From NCBI GenBank assembly GCA_000333855.2, contig CM007346.1, positions 295,249 to 359,248 on the forward strand: a DNA stretch of 64,000 bases, in the 5' to 3' direction. The stretch's first letter is position 1; each line of letters opens with the position of its first letter. Below the pieces are notes generated by a model. It did not search any database and was not told where the DNA came from. It saw nothing but the letters and a program-made list of their open reading frames with translations. Below, one piece after another: positions 59,901 to 64,000 of the stretch. The position numbers were made by a program, and so were the translations under genes. Origin of the DNA: Endotrypanum monterogeii. Lineage: Eukaryota > Euglenozoa > Kinetoplastea > Trypanosomatida > Trypanosomatidae.

Positions 59901-60671
59901 GAATCATCTGCTCCCCGGCTGCAGTCAGCGGATGCCGAAAGGGCGATGGCGACGGCTCCTTGGTCGTGCCTACCTGACATGTCGTGGCTGAAGCGAGCGG
60001 ACGCTGCTGCTTTCTCCCACACGTTAGAAGGCACTGTCGGGGGTGTGAAGGTGGGCGACTCTGACAAACACGCCTACTCGACGTTACTCGGTGGCACCGG
60101 GTTCACCTCTCCTCCGGCACCCCTGCCGTCGTTTGCAACAGCACCCCGTACGATCTGGAACGTTTGGGACTCCTCGGGTGTAACTGGTGATGAGAGAAAT
60201 GAATCAGTGGGCTACAGCTTTCGGATGCCGTGCACTAGCCTCTTGGGAGCATATAGTCAACAGGAAGCGGGTGCCATCAGCGGTGCTTCGCAGGGTTTAG
60301 GAGGTACGTCGAACGTGAATCCACCGAGGCGCGATGAATGGCGTGCTTCCCCGCGCATTGAGGTCTCATCAACGCTGACTACGCAACCGCCAAGTTCACC
60401 GGCTGACCGGTCCCTGCTGCACGCCGGCCAACACCAGCAGCCCTGTGAAGACGAAGAGGGCTACTTCGCTATCTTGTACGAGACGGAGCCATCCATATCA
60501 TACACTCAGTGTCGTGGTGGCGCAGAGGGAAGGTGTGCTTGGCTGCTTCACCAGAATGAGGTACTGAAGGAGGCGATGCGCGTGCAGCGATACAACAAGG
60601 TGGCGCGAAGGGCACTGGAGGCGTACCACTCCCGGCGCACGGCTCCATACACACTGCGGTGGGTTTCTTAA
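47979..60671 (+). CDS. TEP1: TEP1-like giant protein: TROVE, vWA-like, DUF4062, NACHT and WD40 repeats
   Basis: The 4,230-aa product has the domain order of telomerase-associated protein 1, a telomerase and vault RNP component. A TROVE RNA-binding module spans about 80-545 (QDGEFVLKLALYARHELHLR; KYDNEAAERRARRRQ). A vWA-like region follows at about 610-930, but the metal-site position reads IVCITSALFEPM rather than D-x-S-x-S. A DUF4062 segment begins near 1300 (RFFISSTFLDMNNERN). The NACHT ATPase has Walker A GCDGDGKS at 1811-1818 and Walker B LVVMLDGLD with Asp1937. WD40-type repeats begin near 2445 and continue past 3100 (SGSWDGVLVLHN; TAGEDCTLQAWRV; TGSEDGTAIVYRM), with one more near 3695. 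The linkers are long and Ser/Ala-rich. The frame extends to a TTG at 47946; the first ATG is 47979. Confidence 0.88.
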   Translation: MEYFYRSRAAELTFLKTELVDLVSSCLMREPPFEAKLPGKTPAATEPAAGDSGAEEEVNAPVPGTPLLSPDSGVATVSQIRELVHLISRQDGEFVLKLALYARHELHLRRSPSFLVALCAREPKCLPFLYPYMEKIIVLPSDWLAVANFSYFYDCDAAHDYAGILTYPPRAQEDVQATGHEVVHYRHRFSTNPTVPGRRGRYSTRSPSSTSRRSLALSGVESRSDTRNLPGASTQATRAKAGASASCSQKDNPPDPRRSHLPAALRAALVKLFAKFSMFSMAKYDNEAAERRARRRQVRRHRSALTSLKGGAEDESSSEDAPPETSPRFARPKTFTFKQLIRMLHITEPAYIVCCLLGKRYPASEVDFRSMRLHLTDPTWKMPAPVKSCTTSSVKEGKLSAEGTGVRAFNNTSCAEDEDNIKVHEENVELPCCVFDARRAGQRMRLPVPETWETQLSQEGNKGCVWDALISAEAVPYMALLRNLRNILTRLCSAKTHQLILKKLVDEQQVAASRQMPYRFYSAYLAVQEIKTSITFLDTLRAMPREARAAKERVVSTRRCGGHEEDRPTTVPKSAAEPSRKVLENTAKSFERPMVSRGFLHRYVTQYCTALDFAVNASARLNVIPMKGVTIVIVCITSALFEPMSAMGASTAAPASIQRKVDVAALLVAMLMRSCEQCVVLLYCYDEFVVFHERDPGGAWSSKKGAGGDDGASSSSWETDSSTSTRRSEANYDGVEGADSRASFDPVRGGSSTAPQEAAPRILGLVGALTARCSLLLERKRQEVGVDLVSTSFAMFADKAGAHFPYAFLDEVIERNMRVESFFVLDEGVHRTYSNMNRNAPAFGDLPVYLSRMRRKCSPDMVYVGVNLKASSPPAAKRTEHVSGTVTGSVTASAGGTPAPRSAAALVFEKEEVRLRFSHHNDILITGFSDSILRLVAERTHGGSLAVIERSGETYHVSRFSLRASQAVWAERARALKVVASFREIQKPHIGGGGAPAEPPTTDPSPINDDTTLRALSGTSWAANVQDSSLPCTRPSPAAASMTAHAAVLPSFDAEGKAVLVTRWDSGRRFGSSELRLQWLLSGNASLTSVPSAPGNSLAYNAGTESEHCATLPSIHRLLAKPSLSETEVAMETTTFSGARNRHGDAVSSSRDLDGAEVSRGEPAWLTAEGKHVSPIFHPQPFISIVKLLSMSSSRHEDSVTGSATSDATSVADRRKAGRVGETRERVRVTQLGQTGLSRSAAVDVTGGGGTVGAVPTMSKPNEIPKGKTCVTRHRSRDSPRRLSPAASAVPRRLITPHRVCRFFISSTFLDMNNERNAITLDIFPRLRRWAADAGLKVTLLEVDLRWGIPALATRRNLSTSVCLNEVSRCSPFFLGVLGERYGSSPSTPLQLVVDEDVDAEDYAWMQQLSDPNVSVTELEMRHAVYNARRRIGRPEAPSSVLFFTRDSPHLLSTFAPTEASYRAVYEAESATAANAVARLKQRLKDSGCTLIPYQAEYIRPSKPLLSGTSGCNSGGNAEYAPLPSSTSAMKRDDLGKWAVRSRHGFGGGTEEFSTLTGDPVKGSSAVESDSLWSLVRSRITASEEPRKLTSKDVAIDMVDFSNKVFHALQEVICRVCGVSPVHDDEEEEKLQPQLHAAARIADSPKLGATTEAREGAGASKRTRPSSNEAAEAGAPDEHEMLLLAQSEFARKLSNLYAAPRCLLEQLSNFALSGSLGCANGNDMSNETGVGMQKVASKHGTKPQGHANPLPSSEDALNSELVDGSEPLLRKQCVLNNRERGRGGSTETWRSPVTCGVAGGAVAGSILLLEGCDGDGKSSALAALTVRVLEPMGKTSEREGTPRFLFYSTQAEDDSVRRLLLFLAKSFQVFFQLFEEVSVSDTDSVDDLILVLHQIYDAIERRSETARRESAGVAGNRSAAGRSEAVVAHRALVVMLDGLDKSSEATMIVSLLGMILHPLATRHIRFMLSACPRSSLARAVRARTEVVYVLEIPLLTESERAALVRQHLASYGKLLEESFTADELKYLLRKSDSCRPSYLISAITHLRLFSNFDTLREDIRALPASRPALHVQLLHHLQSLFDPSTCRLVLSILVLRHPVGGVLEFNLYRLVSDVAAASRLVTLLRGICVESHHGRLIIKSSTFFDAIACACFRFASDYQFAQESVLLAELCYQAIDVSLEEREVRDGLRRVTESIQRSAASPLVQRVFVPERYAPRELLGVLQGSIQAGRLDVTAALVCYMPFLECLLVNRRMLSQLVGLLSSILSAMSTASSLALDASSSEAMDRTEDDGGTASAAAEDICSVHTFSSYRALALQWRHYRREARCLGDVLAFLQKHYHVLLRQPLLLRQCVWNTVGPAVCISAYDAASTERLQHALQHTRASGGIPVQKTHAEARGKRQRPEDPTPQSSPAPLPNALAPSILSMMWVRWINAQEHGGEGRMMLTVASPRSIRSMAMSPDGTEVALGGDDGILRRVPIDEEDPQQQPVHLGSTEADNGGGAGCAGRCRAASTLRHESAVTAVIYVASCTARGLTAGTNSTGTSVALSASTGAVGLLVSGCARGFVYIWRLGDNTLLQRGAGHLRAISGLVSHPLEPNVLCSSSHDSYVMFWGVAGAEATSRLCGDIQAALHLRMPKHPAGSAERLRQDRLRRKTREGLAGKLDLRGDVAGAAAVRHGAHSSSTPARSNQVPFPFTLTPFHTERQHHTPVADIVFHRSGDFFASGSWDGVLVLHNTRELCTPSPVIAPEMRVPSEPPKQRPFKGRLARRSGLHWRTRHGPEYRQVTFRSTKFELGSPVRALCFSNSLVVTCIAGCHNGEVVIVDYASASVVARWGSLHFAPVTRLSASLDGRCMASADEHGVVRLTHTGISGTVFSTINGHHGAVTGLCFRPLRAGQDADVSAGTDTSQAPSAVLLTAGEDCTLQAWRVDMGGDGGCNTQSPMSRHRLPVGHFTAVTAVASSLDGHLLVTGSEDGTAIVYRMPEGTKDDDITSHWVRGAAVGGGGAGASELSKSHSLGKRLSYALMTSGSGAKTQGSLKPAFTLKHGGCRITRICLALRDTRIVVGVVFGLVYVWSSSPGLNQVEGRLLLRVRVPEHGLYPVVSLSIVEQCCSGWVASDRCRGQAQEGTNTHIPPGEMLTSALGRPLWPGYRHVNGSAAAAAILTSPSTEQDSRSTAMVTAVCANGDLAVFEILDDAASHFMAADQARRQERRAAHRSRDFPHGVVTQNRSLCSVSSESTIGSTTADDDTGAAPPTTTSVGNVECHEMEGVTETHTSAIESLAPMTVVGSALTQVTESQSVHAATSPVAHGGVRVLAVASAPSLSKRATSNEILRSQRHALDQRSLKLQRLLTRCRVAELGLRSSHQLRLHRYRFQWENASHAEEITGVVWLSARHLQCDHRKDDRVGACDAISAGAGEGQQFRLALVVAQRRLFLLLSNDYEGVLSRPLTVRVSSCTPHRAVVRESTTGAMPVGGIVTRPPVWDTFSDGTKTESSAAPPVSPEVAAAEGCGVDLDHVLRAGEYFTSASTAIEVVPTAASPRPTEATELFAVAVTTSHGEALVFRVEVPQSRGGMVGETTVVPTDKVTDAGRRALSAVSQCLDVNLLPKTSVTLCQRLCFSPSTSDQPTAGAASAAAGTRVETDTNGAAIHRITAVPHATSVELCTLPLALGSVLDASAVSPFSASSCAEVGGVVVIAGCTDGSTRVWLASTLPPPPHLHGASADGDVMDHITSSRRCTGRLSDISIGCFFCRSGVTAVSGFLKRSAQYACGSGFLEEALALRWVVGDALGNVYQLQLKQDAPGGVDALLGTPREMLRLVPGGARSSKEGNIEARLARLAAVDRNTSPWSQSLQGLLGMMSHAPLLKGMETMLTPTPSGDAYEPGFAADTTKAGEDASTLMWPGWSSRTPVEWFTRVDVSSSLPRLLRRSVSATIDGTDLVPERGGTGDNVRSALSSSSPGTVEQEVSAPGEAMQESSAPRLQSADAERAMATAPWSCLPDMSWLKRADAAAFSHTLEGTVGGVKVGDSDKHAYSTLLGGTGFTSPPAPLPSFATAPRTIWNVWDSSGVTGDERNESVGYSFRMPCTSLLGAYSQQEAGAISGASQGLGGTSNVNPPRRDEWRASPRIEVSSTLTTQPPSSPADRSLLHAGQHQQPCEDEEGYFAILYETEPSISYTQCRGGAEGRCAWLLHQNEVLKEAMRVQRYNKVARRALEAYHSRRTAPYTLRWVS

Positions 60672-61572
60672 AAGAGATGAGCAGGGGCAACACCCTCATA
60701 TCTATGTCTCTCTCTCTCTATATATATATATATTCGGCAATGCGCATTGGAATATGAATGGCTGCACATGAGGGCGGGTGTGGCGGCTGACGCGGAAACT
60801 CCCCGCTGGCGCACACGTTTGGAATGATACTGGTAGAGGTTGAAAAGGAAAAGGAAAACAAAAACGCACACAAGGAGTTTATTCACTAATCTGAAGCCCA
60901 TACAGGTATTCCATCGATGATCAATGGATCAAGCGATGATGCAACGTACAAAACATGAGACTTCCTGACGACCTTTTTTCGTTTTTCGTTATTGTACCTA
61001 CCTCAATCATGCACGTCTGCCAACAGATATTCTCCTCTTTTTGGTCTGTTTATTCGAGATAGATTGGACGGAATGTGGAGGGCGAGGAGGAGAAAGAGAA
61101 GGCAAGGAACTTGTCCTGAAAAAAAAAAAAGAATGCAGGTTTCTATGTTACCGCCTTCTCGCCATTGTCTGTGACACATGGGCGGTGCACGTGAGATAAT
61201 TTCTCCCATCCTCCTCCGTGGGAGGAAGGAGGGAAGGAAGGGGGGGGGGCTCAATCCCTAGTGAATCGTGAGAATCTTCGTCTCCCGGCTTGTTATGCTG
61301 CAAGCATCGTTTTATCCTTGTCCCACCATTATTTGGTATGCACACCACAATGTGCACGGCCTACCGCGATTGATCTACCCATTTTTACTCATCATTACCT
61401 CTTGCATCTATTTCTTCTTGATCTCTTGCTCTTCATTGTCCTTTTTTTTTTTGTTGTGTGTGTGTGTGAATACATACTCCACTACCTCCCCCCCCCCGCC
61501 TACACACACCTATACACACGCACCTATGCATCAATGTAAGTTGCTTAAACGAAGTGTCTATAACAATAAGAA

Positions 61573-61617
<45 letters not shown>

Positions 61618-61679
61618 CACGCAGTTATATATATATATATATCTACAGAGATTAGAGAGCAGTTTCCAGGGACTAAGCG
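60672..61679. other. Intergenic spacer with TA repeats
   Basis: This is the 3' UTR of the TEP1-like gene and the leader of p28. It contains a TA tract at 60719-60733, an A run at 61119-61130, a G run at 61240-61248, a T run at 61441-61450, a C run at about 61489-61497, and CA/TA repeats at 61572-61642. AG at 61647-61648 is a possible splice acceptor, 32 bases before the p28 ATG. Confidence 0.55.
61572..61642. repeat. Compound (CA)n(TA)n microsatellite in the p28 leader
   Basis: A CA run passes into TA repeats, a short interruption (ACACGCAGTT) and more TA repeats, ending about 40 bases before the p28 start. Confidence 0.9.
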
Positions 61680-63110
61680 ATGGCGGTTCCAGAAGGGCGT
61701 AGCATCTATGAGGTCCTTGGGACGGTGCTTTACTGCACTGTGCCTGTTAATATTGAATACGCGGACAATCCAAACGCGCAGAGAAGGCAGCAGCAGCAGC
61801 AGCAACAATGGGGTGATGCGAGTATCCCTCTCGACTATGAATCTGCGCTAGCGCAACAGGAGATGAATGAGGCGGCCATAGCAGAGCGCTACCTGAATAC
61901 TCAAGTCAACGGCGTCGCTACTCCCAGCGTAGACGGTGCCGCATCTCGTGATGGTGCGGTGAAGGCCGATAAAGTGGCGCCGGGGAAAAAAAACCGATCA
62001 CCAATGGCCGCTCCTCTTTCAGTGCCTATGCCGTCTCCGCGACCCGGAACGCTGCCCCCTGTGTCTGCGCTCTACTGCCCCCCTGGCAGTGGGGGTGCAC
62101 AAAGCGTCGGTGCGAAGACGATGCAAAAGGTTCAAGGCGGTGGCAGCGCCAGCCACAACTCTCTTTCTGCCAGCATAAAGAACGGAACCGAGGCCGGAGG
62201 TGGCCAGTGGGATCCAAATGAGACGTTGGATGTTGCGGTACAGAACGCTCGTTTTCTTAAAGCACACCTCCGTGCCACTGCGGCAGCGCAGCAGAAGGCC
62301 GGCAGTTGTGCCGGTGCTCTGTCTTCTGCGCCGCGTGACATCAACAAGGGCAGCACGAGCGGCGGTAAGATGACAGTGGCGCAAGCGATGGAGTTACTTT
62401 TCCCGGTGGAGTCTGTGGGCCGAAGCGGCGATAGCCAAAAGGAATCGGAGAAGAATGTAGATACAGGCGCGAGCGAAGGTGTACCGACATCAACGGTTTC
62501 CGCATCTCCATCAGGAGTTCCTGGAGCCGCAGCCAATTTTGCATCCACGAGTTCCTCTAGCGAACCTGTTCTGTGGCGCAGGGCAGATGTAGCTCACCTG
62601 TCTCGCTTGGATGTAATCCTCCTCTTTAAGCACCTTCAAAATCGATGCGCCACCGAATCGGCGCGCCCTCGTGGCGTCGTTTGCCCCAATCGAGAGCGCA
62701 TATACAACGACGGCCTCCGCGAGCTCATTCGGCAGGTAACCCTCCTGTGCCCGGAGCGCGGTCTCCTGCTCGACGAGTTAGCGAGAAGCATGCGCCAGTC
62801 CATCGAGACATACGACGTGCTCCTCGACAGCGCGAGCCAGTATGCAGTGCGTAAAAGTACTGAACGTGATCTCCACCACCACCTTTTTTCTGAGAAGGCT
62901 GCCCTCGACACGGAGCTCCGCCGTCGTGAACATCGTGTCAGTGAGTGGCGTGCCAAGTACGCCGGCTTACAAAAACGATTTGAAGAGCAGCAGGAGGCCG
63001 ACAGCAAGCTGCACGCAGAAGAAATTGCCTACGCCAAGCGTGCGAACCAGCAGATAGTGAGCGAAATTAAGCGTGTCGCCACACAGGCGGAAAAAGCCAA
63101 GGCCGGCTGA
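61680..63110 (+). CDS. DNALI1: Axonemal inner-arm dynein light chain p28, with long N-terminal extension
   Basis: Residues about 310-475 carry the p28 family domain. CPNRERIYNDGLRELIRQVT begins at Cys335 and is followed by LLCPERGLLLDELARSMRQS and a long C-terminal coiled coil (about 395-470). p28 binds single-headed inner-arm dyneins in the axoneme and is needed for their assembly. Family members are usually about 250 aa, whereas this one is 476 aa because of a 300-residue N-terminus rich in Ala, Ser, Gly and Pro with a seven-Gln run near residue 37. The first 30 residues (RSIYEVLGTVLYCTVPVNIE) look ordered. The heavy chain at 8710-21069, in the same transcription unit, is a candidate partner. 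The coding frame has one clean ATG and no competing upstream start. Confidence 0.9.
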   Translation: MAVPEGRSIYEVLGTVLYCTVPVNIEYADNPNAQRRQQQQQQQWGDASIPLDYESALAQQEMNEAAIAERYLNTQVNGVATPSVDGAASRDGAVKADKVAPGKKNRSPMAAPLSVPMPSPRPGTLPPVSALYCPPGSGGAQSVGAKTMQKVQGGGSASHNSLSASIKNGTEAGGGQWDPNETLDVAVQNARFLKAHLRATAAAQQKAGSCAGALSSAPRDINKGSTSGGKMTVAQAMELLFPVESVGRSGDSQKESEKNVDTGASEGVPTSTVSASPSGVPGAAANFASTSSSSEPVLWRRADVAHLSRLDVILLFKHLQNRCATESARPRGVVCPNRERIYNDGLRELIRQVTLLCPERGLLLDELARSMRQSIETYDVLLDSASQYAVRKSTERDLHHHLFSEKAALDTELRRREHRVSEWRAKYAGLQKRFEEQQEADSKLHAEEIAYAKRANQQIVSEIKRVATQAEKAKAG

Positions 63111-64000
63111 TAAGGAAATGAACGACTCCTCTCCTGTTTCTCCCGTGCATTCTTTATGTGTGGGTGTATTTGTGTGTGTCAAGCGAAGAAAGTGGCATAG
63201 TAGACTTTTTCCGCTTAACTTGTTTTCTTTTTGTTTCTCCTTCACTCCCTCCAGCTGCTGCGTGGATGGAGTGGGAGGCGTCCTCCGTGTGGGGGCAGCA
63301 CGAGGCCACGGGGAGGCGTTGCGTATCCCTGCTCTGCGGTGAGGTTCAGGCACACCCCCCACTCCCCCCCCCCCCTGCTACGCCCTTTCGCAGCGGCGTC
63401 ACCGCACCTGGTGATAGGATCAGGCGCTTTCCGTTGGACTGTATTCGGCACCCTGCGCCGGTAGCGTTGATATCGGCAGCCAAGCATCAGATGGCGCTGC
63501 GTCTGCGCGGATGTCTGCGTCGCCGAGGTGGTAGGACGGAGTGGTGGCGTAGCTCGAGCATATCCCACCCAGTCCTCGTCGACTATTAGTGAGCAGAGCT
63601 CGCGTCGCGTTGGGTGTGGTGTGTGACTGCATAGCAGGTGTGCGTAGAGGGGTGTTGGGGCAGAGGCGGCAGTGCCGCAAGGCGTGCTTGTGTGTGTTCT
63701 GCTTTACATCACGCGCGTGTGACAGGCGGTGCGCGGTGGGTGTTAGCGCGCAGTGAGGTCATATGCCGAGGTGCATAGTGGGCGTGAGGACGAGGCCAAC
63801 ATCTCACTCACCAGTCTTTGTGATAGCCTCCCACGGAATGGACGGTTGTGTAGGATGCCTGAAGGTTGGGCAACGTGGATTGTGCCCCTTCGCCGATTTG
63901 GATGTATACCATAAAGGGTGCTTTTTTTTTTTTGTCAGTCTGGGTTTTAGATCAGGGGGCACAGGAAGGGGTGCTGGAGAATATTTTTGTTTCTTCTTGT
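63111..64000. other. 3' region of p28: GC-rich noncoding stretch, possible degenerate retroposon
   Basis: No ATG-initiated gene is supported. Frames such as 63158-63589 begin at GTG and lack domains. Unlike most spacers in this window, 63260-63900 is GC-rich and almost free of microsatellites, apart from a C run at about 63365-63376 and a T run at 63921-63932. Such 3' UTR blocks in Leishmania are often degenerate SIDER retroposons, but no diagnostic signature was confirmed by eye. Confidence 0.4.

Noticed and set aside
63158..63589. 143-aa frame after p28
   Set aside because: Begins at GTG, crosses a C homopolymer and shows no domain; treated as 3' UTR.

Overview
The window looks like a piece of a kinetoplastid chromosome, most likely Leishmania or a close Leishmaniinae relative. 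The evidence is structural. There are long intronless genes on one strand, separated by 0.3-2 kb spacers full of (TA)n, (GT)n, (CA)n and homopolymer tracts. Most start codons are preceded by a polypyrimidine tract and an AG, the signature of spliced-leader trans-splicing. The products include axonemal dynein parts, mitochondrial proteins of kinetoplastid type and a TEP1-like giant. Species cannot be fixed from sequence alone.

Layout. Positions 1-6851 hold four minus-strand genes: a membrane protein cut by the window edge (polycystin-like at best), a glucosidase II beta-like protein, a CCCH zinc-finger protein and a 65-aa protein. Positions 6852-8709 are a divergent strand-switch region, the expected place for RNA polymerase II to start in both directions. 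It contains G/C homopolymer runs, a 20-N gap and an exact 503-bp duplication around the gap that is almost certainly an assembly artefact. From 8710 to 63110 all genes are on the plus strand: a dynein heavy chain (4,119 aa), a mitochondrial aldo/keto-reductase-like protein, nicalin, a [2Fe-2S] ferredoxin, an RRM protein, two orphan proteins (539 and 2,013 aa), a zinc-finger protein with a possible PIN/NYN-like domain, a 126-aa mitochondrial membrane protein, a 4,230-aa TEP1-like TROVE-NACHT-WD40 protein, and an inner-arm dynein light chain p28.

Functional themes. Two genes serve flagellar motility (inner-arm dynein heavy chain and p28). Two serve the ER (glucosidase II beta for N-glycan trimming and glycoprotein quality control; nicalin for multipass membrane protein biogenesis). 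Five look mitochondrial. Two are likely RNA-binding regulators (CCCH and RRM). Kinetoplastid genes in one polycistronic unit need not be functionally linked, so neighbourhood is weak evidence here.

Starts were chosen as the first ATG downstream of a plausible splice acceptor. Several long open frames extend upstream through non-ATG codons or through the splice signal, and these were trimmed. No canonical tRNA, rRNA, CRISPR array or insertion sequence was recognised. The most interesting items are the TEP1-like giant with a degenerate metal-binding site in its vWA-like region, the reductase-like protein that seems to lack its catalytic Tyr, the zinc-finger/PIN-NYN-like mitochondrial protein, the p28 with a long extra N-terminus, and the 2-kb-residue orphan.
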